Position numbers and translations under genes: made by a program | Source of the DNA: Muricea muricata | Taxonomy: Eukaryota; Cnidaria; Anthozoa; Malacalcyonacea; Plexauridae | Direction of reading: 5' to 3' | DNA: 64,000 nt | Assembly: GCA_963855995.1 (NCBI GenBank) | Contig: OY979725.1 | Location: 8,380,118-8,444,117, forward strand | Notes under the pieces: model-generated | Told to the model about the DNA's origin: nothing | Database searches by the model: none | The model's input: the letters and a program-made list of their open reading frames with translations, nothing else | Shown: piece by piece, positions 51,394-62,715 of the stretch | Layout: each line of letters opens with the position of its first letter | How positions within the stretch are numbered: position 1 is the stretch's first letter

Positions 51394-52707
51394 GCGTTCA
51401 AATCGCTTCCAGAACGCTTAAAAAGCGATTTTGATGATTCTGACATCACTTTTTTTCACTTGCAAAGAATGTTTTAGCTTTTTCATTCAACATTTTATTT
51501 CGCTCATTTCGACAGTTAGAGCACCGCAAACATGATTTTCGTCTTGGTAAGATAGGAAATTCGATTTAGAAGGTGCTTTTAGTCTTGAGTTTAGCCCTCA
51601 AAAAACATCATTTTAAGCTCTAAAACGATGCTGTTATTGATTTAAACAGTTTTTTGCGCTCAAATCGCTTCAAGAACGCTTAAAACGCGATTTTGATGAT
51701 TCTGAGATCATTTTTTTTCACTTGCAAAGAAAGTTTTAGGTTTTTTATTCCAGCATGTTGTTTCGCTCATTTCGATAGTTAGGGCACCGCAAAAATGATT
51801 CCCGACTTGGTAAGATCAAAAATTTCGATTTAGAAGGTGTCTTTTAGTCTTGAGTTTACCCTCAAAACATCATTTTAAGCTCTAAAACGTTGCCGTTATT
51901 GATTTAGACAGCTTTTTTGCTATCAAATTTCTTCCAAAACGCTTAAAACGCGATTTTGATCATTCTTAGATAACTTTTTTTACTTGCAAAAAAAGTTTTA
52001 GGTTTTTCATTCCAGCATGTTTTTTTCGCTCATTTCGATGGTTAGAGGACAGCAAACATGATTTCCGACTTGGTAAGATCAGAAATTTTTATTTAAAAGG
52101 TGTCTTTTAGTCTTGAGTTTAGCCCTCAAAACATCATTTTAAGCTCTAAAACGATGCCGTTATTGATTTAGACAACTTTTTTTCGCTCAAATCGCTTCCA
52201 GAACGCTTAAAACGCGATTTTGATGATTCTGAGATCATTTTTTTTCACTTGAAAAGAAAGTTTTAGGTTTTTTATTGCAGCACGTTATTTCGCTCATTTC
52301 GATAGTTAGAGCACCGCAAACATGATTTCCGACTTGGTAAGATGTGAAATTTCGATTTAGAAGGTGTCCTTTACCCTTGAGTTTAGCCTTCAAAACATCA
52401 TTTTAAGCTCTAAAACGTTGCCGTTATTGATTTAGACAACTTTTTGCGCTCAAATCGCTTCCAGAACGCTTAAAAAGCGATTTTGATGATTCTGAGATCA
52501 TTTTTTTTCACTTGCAAAGAATGTTTTTGCTTTTTCATTCAACATTTTATTTCGCTCATTTCAACAGTTAGAGCACCGCAAACATCATTTTCGTCTAGGT
52601 AAGATCAGAAATTTCGATTTAGAAGGTGCTTTTAGTCTTGAGTTTAGCCCTCAAAACATCATTTTAAGCTCTAAAACGATACCGTTATTGATTTAAATAG
52701 CTTTTTT
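51394..52707. repeat. D E2 H N O block, copy in the long 27-kb-spaced duplication
   Basis: Starts 51394 D, 51656 E2, 51919 H, 52184 N, 52446 O. It duplicates 24262-25575 at exactly 27132 bp. H here is the gcaaaaaaag and ggacagc form, so the 2641-bp periodicity of the preceding 10-mers ends near 51940, inside the head of this monomer (aaatttcttcc). The same five types recur at 60872-62185. Confidence 0.9.
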
Positions 52708-53498
52708 GCGCTCAAATCGCTTCCAGAACGCTTAAAACGCGATTTTGATGATTCTGAGATCATTTTTTTCACTTGCAAAGAAAGTTTTAGGTTTTTTATT
52801 CCAGCACGTTATTTCGCTCATTTCGATAGTTAGAGCACCGCAAACATGATTCCCGACTTGGTAAGATCAGAAATTTCGATTTAGAAGGTGTCTTTTAGTC
52901 TTGAGTTTAGTCCTCAAAACATCATTTTAAGCTCTAAAACGATGCCGTTATTGATTTAGGCAGCTTTTTTGCTATCAAATTTCTTCCAGAACGCTTAAAA
53001 CGCGATTTTGATGATTCTGAGATCATTTTTTTTCACTTGTAAAGAAAGTTTTAGGTTTTTCATTCCAGCATGTTGTTTCGATCATTTCGATAGTTAGGGC
53101 ACCGCAAACATGATTCCCGACTTGGTAAGATCAAAAATTTCGATTTAGAAGGTGTCTTTTAGTCTTGAGTTTAGCCCTCAAAACATCATTTTAAGCTCTA
53201 AAACGTTGCCGTTATTGATTTAGACAGCTTTTTTGCGCTCAAATCGCTTCCAGAACGCTTAAAACGCGATTTTGATGATTCTGAGATAACTTTTGTTTAC
53301 TTGCAAAGAAAGTTTTAGGTTCTTCACTCCAGCATGTTTTTTTCGCTCATTTCGATAGTTAGAGGACCGCAAACATGATTTCCGACTTGGTAAGATCAGA
53401 AATTTTTATTTAGAAGGTGTCTTTTGTCTTTAGTTTAGCCCTCAAAACATCGTTTTGAGCTCTAAAACGTTGCCGTTATTCATTTAGAAAACTTCTTT
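52708..53498. repeat. P Q R monomer trio, copy 2
   Basis: Starts 52708 P, 52971 Q, 53235 R. It aligns with 25576-26366 at exactly 27132 bp. Visible differences are single bases, for example atttcgattt in Q where the first copy has attttgattt. The diagnostic tttagtcctc, ttaggcagc, ttcgatcatttcg and ggttcttcactcc are all retained. Confidence 0.9.
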
Positions 53499-56130
53499 GC
53501 GCTCAAATCGCTTCCAGAACGCTTAAAACGCGATTTTGATGATTCTGAGATCATTTTTTTCACTGTTAAAGAAAGTTTTAGGTTTTTAATTCCAGCATGT
53601 TTTTTCGCTCATTTCGATAGTTAGAGCACCGCAAACATGATTTCCGACTTGGTAAGATGTGAAATTTTGATTTAGAAGGTGTCCTTTAGCCTTGAGTTTA
53701 GCCTTCAAAACATCATTTTAAGCTCTAAAACATTGCTGTTATTGATTTAGACAACTTCTTTGCGCACAAATCGCTTCCAGAACGCTTAAAAAGCGATTTT
53801 GATGATTCTGAGATCACTTTTTTTCACTTCCAAAGAATGTTTTAGCTTCTTCATTCAACATTTTATTTCGTTCAATTCGACAGTTAGAGCACCGCAAACA
53901 TGATTTTCGTCTTTCTAGGATCAGAAATTTCGATTTAGAAGGTGCTTTTAGTCTTGAGTTTAGCCCTCAAAGATTCATTTTAAGCTCTAAAACGATGCCG
54001 TTATTGATTTAGACAGCTTTTTTGCATTCAAATTGCTTCCAGAACGCTTAAAACGCGATTTTGATGATTCTGAGATCATTTTTTTTCACTTGCAAAGAAA
54101 GTTTTAGGTTTTTTATATCAGCACGTTATTTCGCTCATTTCGATAGTTAGAGCACCGCAAACATGATTCCCGACTTGCTAAGATCAGAAATTTCGATTTA
54201 GAATGTGTCTTTTAGTCTTGAGTTTAGCCCTCAAAACATCATTTTGAGCTCTAATACGTTGCCGTTATTGATTTAGACAGCTTTTTGGCGCTCAAATCGC
54301 TTCCAGAACGCTTAAAAAGCGATTTTGATGATTCTGAGATCATTTTTTTTCACTTGTAAAGAAAGTTTTAGGTTTTTCATTCCAGCATGTTGTTTCGCTC
54401 GTTTCGAAAGTTAGAGCAACGCAAACATAATTTCCGACTTGGTAAGATGTGAAATTTCGATTTAGAAGGTGTCTTTTAGTCTTGAGTTTACCCATCAAAA
54501 CATCATTTTAAGCTCTAAAACGATGCCGTTGTTGATTTAGACCGCTTTTTTGCGCTCAAATCGCTTCCAGAACGCTTAGAACGCGATTTTGATGATTCTG
54601 AGATCATTATTTTTTTCACTTGCAAAGAAAGTTTTAGGTTTTTCATTCCAGCATGCTGTTTCGCTCATTTCGATAGTGCACCGCAAACATGATTTCCGAC
54701 TTGGTAAGATGTGAAATTTCGATTTAGAAGGTGTCCTTTAGCCTTCAGTTTAGCCTTCAAAACATCATTTTAAGCTCTAAAACGATGCCGTTATTGATTT
54801 AGACAGCTTTTTTGCTATCAAATTGCTTCCAGAACGCTTAAAACGCAATTTTGATGATGCTGAGATAACTTTTTTTACTTGCAAAGAAAGTTTTAGGTTT
54901 TTCATTCCAGCATGTTTTTTTCGCTCATTTCGATAGTTAGAGGACCGCAAACATGATTTCCGACTTGGTAAGATCAGAAATTTTTATTTAGAAGGTGTCT
55001 TTTAGTCTTTAGTTTAACCCTCAAAACATCGTTTTGAGCTCTAAAACGTTGCCGTTATTCATTTAGAAAACTTCTTTGCGCTCAAATCGCTTCCAGAACG
55101 CTTAAAACGCGATTTTGATGATTCTGAGATCATTTTTTTCACTGTTAAAGAAAGTTTTAGGTTTTTAATTCCAGCATGTTTTTTCGCTCATTTCGATAGT
55201 TAGAGCACCGCAAACATGATTTCCGACTTGGTAAGATGTGAAATTTCGATTTAGAAGGTGTCCTTTAGCCTTGAGTTTAGCCTTCAAAACATCATTTTAA
55301 GCTCTAAAACATTGCTGTTATTGATTTAGACAACTTCTTTGCGCTCAAATCGCTTCCAGAACGCTTAAAAAGCGATTTTGATGATTCTGAGATCACTTTT
55401 TTTCACTTCCAAAGAATGTTTTAGCTTCTTCATTCAACATTTTATTTCGCTCAATTCGACAGTTAGAGCACCGCAAACATGATTTTCGTCTTTCTAGGAT
55501 CAGAAATTTCGATTTAGAAGGTGCTTTTAGTCTTGAGTTTAGCCCTCAAAAATTCATTTTAAGCTCTAAAACGATGCCGTTATTGATTTAGACAGCTTTT
55601 TTGCATTCAAATTGCTTCCAGAACGCTTAAAACGCGATTTTGATGATTCTGAGATCATTTTTTTTCACTTGCAAAGAAAGTTTTAGGTTTTTTATATCAG
55701 CACGTTATTTCGCTCATTTCGATAGTTAGAGCACCGCAAACATGATTCCCGACTTGCTAAGATCAGAAATTTCGATTTAGAATGTGTCTTTTAGTCTTGA
55801 GTTTAGCCCTCAAAACATCATTTTAAGCTCTAATACGTTGCCGTTATTGATTTAGACAGCTTTTTGGCGCTCAAATCGCTTCCAGAACGCTTAAAAAGCG
55901 ATTTTGATGATTCTGAGATCATTTTTTTTCACTTGTAAAGAAAGTTTTAGGTTTTTCATTCCAGCATGTTGTTTCGCTCATTTCGAAAGTTAGAGCAACG
56001 CAAACATAATTTCCGACTTGGTAAGATGTGAAATTTCGATTTAGAAGGTGTCTTTTAGTCTTGAGTTTACCCATCAAAACATCATTTTAAGCTCTAAAAC
56101 GATGCCGTTATTGATTTAGACCGCTTTTTT
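53499..56130. repeat. 6-mer HOR S T U V B C' plus S T U V, copy 3
   Basis: Starts 53499 S, 53762 T, 54024 U, 54288 V, 54552 B, 54814 C', 55078 S, 55341 T, 55603 U, 55867 V. The internal period is exactly 1579 bp. It aligns to 26367-28998 at 27132 bp and to 38475-41106 at 15024 bp. B with cttagaacg and C' with tttaaccctc match the 39.5-40 kb copy rather than the 27 kb copy. The final V ends in tacccatc and is followed by B, not W. Confidence 0.93.
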
Positions 56131-56656
56131 GCGCTCAAATCGCTTCCAGAACGCTTAAAACGCGATTTTGATGATTCTGAGATCATTATTTTTTTCACTT
56201 GCAAAGAAAGTTTTAGGTTTTTCATTCCAGCATGCTGTTTCGCTCATTTCGATAGTGCACCGCAAACATGATTTCCGACTTGGTAAGATGTGAAATTTCG
56301 ATTTAGAAGGTGTCCTTTAGCCTTCAGTTTAGCCTTCAAAACATCATTTTAAGCTCTAAAACGATGCCGTTATTGATTTAGACAGCTTTTTTGCTATCAA
56401 ATTGCTTCCAGAACGCTTAAAACGCAATTTTGATGATCCTGAGATAACTTTTTTTACTTGCAAAGAAAGTTTTAGGTTTTTCATTCCACCATGTTTTTTT
56501 CGCTCATTTCGACTGTTAGAGCACCGCGAACATGATTTTCGTCTTGGTAAGATCAGAAATTTTTATTTAGAAGGTGTCTTTTAGTCTTGAGTTTAGCCCT
56601 TAAAACATCATTTTAAGCTCTAAAACGTTGCCGTTATTTATTTAGACAAATTTTAA
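56131..56656. repeat. B C pair linking 6-mer and 8-mer arrays
   Basis: Starts 56131 B, 56393 C. The preceding order V-B belongs to the 6-mer, where C' would follow. Here a true C follows (gatgatcctgag, ccaccatg, tail ttatttatttagacaaa) and leads into D. The junction between the S T U V B C' array and the 12-mer/8-mer family therefore lies within B or the first part of C, where C and C' are nearly identical. Confidence 0.88.
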
Positions 56657-58763
56657 GCGTTCAAATCGCTTCCAGAACGCTTAAAAAGCGATTTTGATGA
56701 TTCTGACATCACTTTTTTTCACTTGCAAAGAATGTTTTAGCTTTTTCATTCAACATTTTATTTCGCTCATTTCGACAGTTAGAGCACCGCAAACATGATT
56801 TTCGTCTTCGTAAGATAAGAAATTCGATTTAGAAGGTGCTTTTAGTCTTGAGTTTAGCCCTCAAAAAACATCATTTTAAGCTCTAAAACGATGCTGTTAT
56901 TGATTTAAACAGTTTTTTGCGCTCAAATCGCTTCAAGAACGCTTAAAACGCGATTTTGATGATTCTGAGATCATTTTTTTTCACTTGCAAAGAAAGTTTT
57001 AGGTTTTTTATTCCAGCATGTTGTTTCGCTCATTTCGATAGTTAGGGCACCGCAAAAATGATTCCCGACTTGGTAAGATCAAAAATTTCGATTTAGAAGG
57101 TGTCTTTTAGTCTTGAGTTTACCCTCAAAACATCATTTTAAGCTCTAAAACGTTGCCGTTATTGATTTAGACAGCTTTTTTGCTATCAAATTGCTTCCAA
57201 AACGCTTAAAACGCGATTTTGATCATTCTTAGATAACTTTTTTTACTTGCAAAGAAAGTTTTAGGTTTTTCATTCCAGCATGTTTTTTTCGCTCATTTCG
57301 ATAGTTAGAGGACCGCAAACATGATTTCCGACTTGGTAAGATCAGAAATTTTTATTTAGAAGGTGTCTTTTAGTCTTGAGTTTAGCCCTCAAATTATCAT
57401 TTTAAGCTCTAAAACGATGCCGTTATTGATTTAGACAACTTTTTTTTCGCTCAAATCGCTTCCAGAACGCTTAAAACGCGATTTTTATGATTCTGAGATC
57501 ACTTTTTTTCACTTGCAAAGAATGTTTTAGCTTTTTCATTCAACATTTTATTTCACTCATTTCGACAGTTAGAGCACCGCAAACATGATTTTCGTCTTGG
57601 TAAGATCAGAAATTTCGATTTAGAAGGTGCTTTTAGTTTTTAGTTTAGCCCTCAAAACATCATTTTAAGCTCTAAAACGATGCTGTTATTGAATTAAACA
57701 GCTTTTTCGCTCAAATCGCTTCCAGAACCCCTAAAACACGATTTTGATGATTCTGAGATCATTTTTTTCACTTGTAAAGAAAAGTTTTAGGTTTTTTATT
57801 GCAGCACGTTATTTCGCTCATTTCGACAGTTAGAGCACCGCAAACATGATTCCCGACTTGGTAAGATCAGAAATTTCGATTTAGAAGGTGTCTTTTAGTC
57901 TTGAGTTTAGCCCTCAAAACATCATTTTAAGCTCTAAAACGATGCCGTTATTGATTTAGACCGCTTTTTTGCGCTCAAATCGCTTCCAGAACGCTTAAAA
58001 CGCGATTTTGATGATTCTGAGATCATTATTTTTTTCACTTGCAAAGAAAGTTTTAGGTTTTTCATTCCAGCATGTTGTTTCGCTCATTTCGATAGTTAGG
58101 GCACCGCAAACATGATTCTCGACTTGGTAAGATCAAAAATTTCGATTTAGAAGGTGTCTTTTAGTCTTGAGTTTACCCATCAAAACATCATTTTAAGCTC
58201 TAAAACGATGCCGTTATTGATTTAGACAGCTTTTTTGCTATCAAATTGCTTCCAGAACGCTTAAAACGCGATTTTTATGATTCTGAGATAACTTTTTTTA
58301 CTTGCAAAGAAAGTTTTAGGTTTTTCATTCCAGCATGTTGTTTCGCTCATTTCGATAGTTAGGGCACCGCAAACATGATTCCCGACTTGGTAAGATCAAA
58401 AATTCCGATTTAGAAGGTGTCTTTTAGTCTTGAGTTTAGCCCTAAAAACATCATTTTAAGCTCTAAAACGTTCCCGTTATTGATTTAGACAGCTTTTTTC
58501 CTATCAAATTGCTTCCAGAACGCTTAAAACGCGATTTTGATCATTCTGAGATAACTTTTTTTATTTGCAAAGAAAGTTTTAGGTTTTTCATTCCAGCATG
58601 TTTTTTTCGCTCATTTCGATAGTTAGAGGACCGCAAACATGATTTCCGACTTGTTAAGATCAGAAATTTTTATTTAGAAGGTGTCTTTTAGTCTTGAGTT
58701 TAGCCCTTAAAACATCATTTTAAGCTCTAAAACGTTGCCGTTATTTATTTAGACAAATTTTAA
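56657..58763. repeat. 8-mer HOR copy 1 (D E2 H2 I2 J2 B/E1 F G), 2107 bp
   Basis: Starts 56657 D, 56919 E2, 57182 H2, 57448 I2, 57708 J2, 57971 B/E1, 58237 F, 58500 G. The first six recur exactly 2107 bp later. The first six monomers also align to 46112-47690 at 10545 bp. The monomer at 58237 starts like K of the 10-mer (cgatttttatg with gagataac) and continues as F (attccgattt, gttcccg). It looks like the product of a crossover that removed a K-L pair. Confidence 0.92.
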
Positions 58764-60871
58764 GCGTTCAAATCGCTTCCAGAACGCTTAAAAAGCGATT
58801 TTGATGATTCTGACATCACTTTTTTTCACTTGCAAAGAATGTTTTAGCTTTTTCATTCAACATTTTATTTCGCTCATTTCGACAGTTAGAGCACCGCAAA
58901 CATGATTTTCGTCTTGGTAAGATAGGAAATTCGATTTAGAAGGTGCTTTTAGTCTTGAGTTTAGCCCTCAAAAAACATCATTTTAAGCTCTAAAACGATG
59001 CTGTTATTGATTTAAACAGTTTTTTGCGCTCAAATCGCTTCAAGAACGCTTAAAACGCGATTTTGATGATTCTGAGATCATTTTTTTTCACTTGCAAAGA
59101 AAGTTTTAGGTTTTTTATTCCAGCATGTTGTTTCGCTCATTTCGATAGTTAGGGCACCGCAAAAATGATTCCCGACTTGGTAAGATCAAAAATTTCGATT
59201 TAGAAGGTGTCTTTTAGTCTTGAGTTTACCCTCAAAACATCATTTTAAGCTCTAAAACGTTGCCGTTATTGATTTAGACAGCTTTTTTGCTATCAAATTG
59301 CTTCCAAAACGCTTAAAACGCGATTTTGATCATTCTTAGATAACTTTTTTTACTTGCAAAGAAAGTTTTAGGTTTTTCATTCCAGCATGTTTTTTTCGCT
59401 CATTTCGATAGTTAGAGGACCGCAAACATGATTTCCGACTTGGTAAGATCAGAAATTTTTATTTAGAAGGTGTCTTTTAGTCTTGAGTTTAGCCCTCAAA
59501 TTATCATTTTAAGCTCTAAAACGATGCCGTTATTGATTTAGACAACTTTTTTTTCGCTCAAATCGCTTCCAGAACGCTTAAAACGCGATTTTTATGATTC
59601 TGAGATCACTTTTTTTCACTTGCAAAGAATGTTTTAGCTTTTTCATTCAACATTTTATTTCACTCATTTCGACAGTTAGAGCACCGCAAACATGATTTTC
59701 GTCTTGGTAAGATCAGAAATTTCGATTTAGAAGGTGCTTTTAGTTTTTAGTTTAGCCCTCAAAACATCATTTTAAGCTCTAAAACGATGCTGTTATTGAA
59801 TTAAACAGCTTTTTCGCTCAAATCGCTTCCAGAACCCCTAAAACACGATTTTGATGATTCTGAGATCATTTTTTTCACTTGTAAAGAAAAGTTTTAGGTT
59901 TTTTATTGCAGCACGTTATTTCGCTCATTTCGACAGTTAGAGCACCGCAAACATGATTCCCGACTTGGTAAGATCAGAAATTTCGATTTAGAAGGTGTCT
60001 TTTAGTCTTGAGTTTAGCCCTCAAAACATCATTTTAAGCTCTAAAACGATGCCGTTATTGATTTAGACCGCTTTTTTGCGCTCAAATCGCTTCCAGAACG
60101 CTTAAAACGCGATTTTGATGATTCTGAGATCATTATTTTTTTCACTTGCAAAGAAAGTTTTAGGTTTTTCATTCCAGCATGTTGTTTCGCTCATTTCGAT
60201 AGTTAGGGCACCGCAAACATGATTCCCGACTTGGCAAGATCAAAAAAATTTTATTTAGAAGGTGTCTTTTAGTCTTGAGTTTAGCCCTCAAAAAACCATT
60301 TTAAGCTCTAAAACGTTGCCGTTATTGATTTAGACAGCTTTTTTGCTATCAAATTGCTTCCAGAACGCTTAAAACGCGATTTTGATGATTCTGACATAAC
60401 TTTTTTTACTTCCAAAGAAAGTTTTAGGTTTTTCATTCCAGCATGTTGTTTCGCTCATTTCGATAGTTAGGGCACCGCAAACATGATTCCCGACTTGGTA
60501 AGATCAAAAATTCCGATTTAGAAGGTGTCTTTTAGTCTTGAGTTTAGCCCTAAAAACATCATTTTAAGCTCTAAAACGTTCCCGTTATTGATTTAGACAG
60601 CTTTTTTCCTATCAAATTGCTTCCAGAACGCTTAAAACGCGATTTTGATCATTCTGAGATAACTTTTTTTATTTGCAAAGAAAGTTTTAGGTTTTTCATT
60701 CCAGCATGTTTTTTTCGCTCATTTCGATAGTTAGAGGACCGCAAACATGATTTCCGACTTGTTAAGATCAGAAATTTTTATTTAGAAGGTGTCTTTTAGT
60801 CTTGAGTTTAGCCCTTAAAACATCATTTTAAGCTCTAAAACGTTGCCGTTATTTATTTAGACAAATTTTAA
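58764..60871. repeat. 8-mer HOR copy 2 with a three-part chimeric monomer, 2108 bp
   Basis: Starts 58764 D, 59026 E2, 59289 H2, 59555 I2, 59815 J2, 60078 chimera, 60345 F', 60608 G. The monomer at 60078 begins as B/E1, switches to K near 60230 (ggcaagatcaaaaaaat), and ends as L (ccctcaaaaaacca, gttgccg) before F'. It occupies the place of B/E1, K and L of the 10-mer. The unit is therefore an 8-mer produced from a 10-mer by a different route from the copy just before it. Confidence 0.92.
60078..60344. repeat. Three-part chimeric monomer B/E1-K-L
   Basis: Head gcgctc with gatcattattttt (B), middle ttgtttcgctc and gggcaccg (E1), then cttggcaagatcaaaaaaat and ttttattt (K), and finally ccctcaaaaaacca with cgttgccg (L). 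It is 267 bp long and sits between J2 and F', exactly where B/E1, K and L occupy three monomers in 47425-48225. Confidence 0.88.
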
Positions 60872-62715
60872 GCGTTCAAATCGCTTCCAGAACGCTTAAA
60901 AAGCGATTTTGATGATTCTGACATCACTTTTTTTCACTTGCAAAGAATGTTTTAGCTTTTTCATTCAACATTTTATTTCGCTCATTTCGACAGTTAGAGC
61001 ACCGCAAACATGATTTTCGTCTTGGTAAGATAGGAAATTCGATTTAGAAGGTGCTTTTAGTCTTGAGTTTAGCCCTCAAAAAACATCATTTTAAGCTCTA
61101 AAACGATGCTGTTATTGATTTAAACAGTTTTTTGCGCTCAAATCGCTTCAAGAACGCTTAAAACGCGATTTTGATGATTCTGAGATCATTTTTTTTCACT
61201 TGCAAAGAAAGTTTTAGGTTTTTTATTCCAGCATGTTGTTTCGCTCATTTCGATAGTTAGGGCACCGCAAAAATGATTCCCGACTTGGTAAGATCAAAAA
61301 TTTCGATTTAGAAGGTGTCTTTTAGTCTTGAGTTTACCCTCAAAACATCATTTTAAGCTCTAAAACGTTGCCGTTATTGATTTAGACAGCTTTTTTGCTA
61401 TCAAATTTCTTCCAAAACGCTTAAAACGCGATTTTGATCATTCTTAGATAACTTTTTTTACTTGCAAAAAAAGTTTTAGGTTTTTCATTCCAGCATGTTT
61501 TTTTCGCTCATTTCGATGGTTAGAGGACAGCAAACATGATTTCCGACTTGGTAAGATCAGAAATTTTTATTTAAAAGGTGTCTTTTAGTCTTGAGTTTAG
61601 CCCTCAAAACATCATTTTAAGCTCTAAAACGATGCCGTTATTGATTTAGACAACTTTTTTTCGCTCAAATCGCTTCCAGAACGCTTAAAACGCGATTTTG
61701 ATGATTCTGAGATCACTTTTTTTCACTTGAAAAGAAAGTTTTAGGTTTTTTATTGCAGCACGTTATTTCGCTCATTTCGATAGTTAGAGCACCGCAAACA
61801 TGATTTCCGACTTGGTAAGATGTGAAATTTCGATTTAGAAGGTGTCCTTTACCCTTGAGTTTAGCCTTCAAAACATCATTTTAAGCTCTAAAACGTTGCC
61901 GTTATTGATTTAGACAACTTTTTGCGCTCAAATCGCTTCCAGAACGCTTAAAAAGCGATTTTGATGATTCTGAGATCATTTTTTTTCACTTGCAAAGAAT
62001 GTTTTTGCTTTTTCATTCAACATTTTATTTCGCTCATTTCAACAGTTAGAGCACCGCAAACATCATTTTCGTCTAGGTAAGATCAGAAATTTCGATTTAG
62101 AAGGTGCTTTTAGTCTTGAGTTTAGCCCTCAAAACATCATTTTAAGCTCTAAAACGATACCGTTATTGATTTAAATAGCTTTTTTGCGCTCAAATCGCTT
62201 CCAGAACGCTTAAAACGCGATTTTGATGATTCTGAGATCATTATTTTTTTCACTTGCAAAGAAAGTTTTAGGTTTTTTATTCCAGCACGTTATTTCGCTC
62301 ATTTCGATAGTTAGAGCACCGCAAACATGATTCCCGACTTGGTAAGATCAGAAATTTCGATTTAGAAGGTGTCTTTTAGTCTTGAGTTTAGTTCTCAAAA
62401 CATCATTTTAAGCTCTAAAACGATGCCGTTATTGATTTAGGCAGCTTTTTTGCTATCAAATTTCTTCCAGAACGCTTAAAACGCGATTTTGATGATTCTG
62501 AGATCATTTTTTTTCACTTGTAAAGAAAGTTTTAGGTTTTTCATTCCAGCATGTTGTTTCGATCATTTCGATAGTTAGGGCACCGCAAACATGATTCCCG
62601 ACTTGGTAAGATCAGAAATTTCGATTTAGAAGGTGTCTTTTAGTCTTGAGTTTAGCCCTCAAAACATCATTTTAAGCTCTAATACGTTGCCGTTATTGAT
62701 TTAGACAGCTTTTTT
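60872..62715. repeat. D E2 H N O P Q block
   Basis: Starts 60872 D, 61134 E2, 61397 H, 61662 N, 61924 O, 62186 P, 62452 Q. It follows the same order as 24262-26102 and 51394-53234. P has tttagttctc for tttagtcctc and an extra ta in its T tract (gatcattattttt). Q leaves the pattern in its second half: gatcagaaatttcg and the tail aatacgttgccg replace the usual tail, and it is followed by L/E1 rather than R. Confidence 0.88.
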
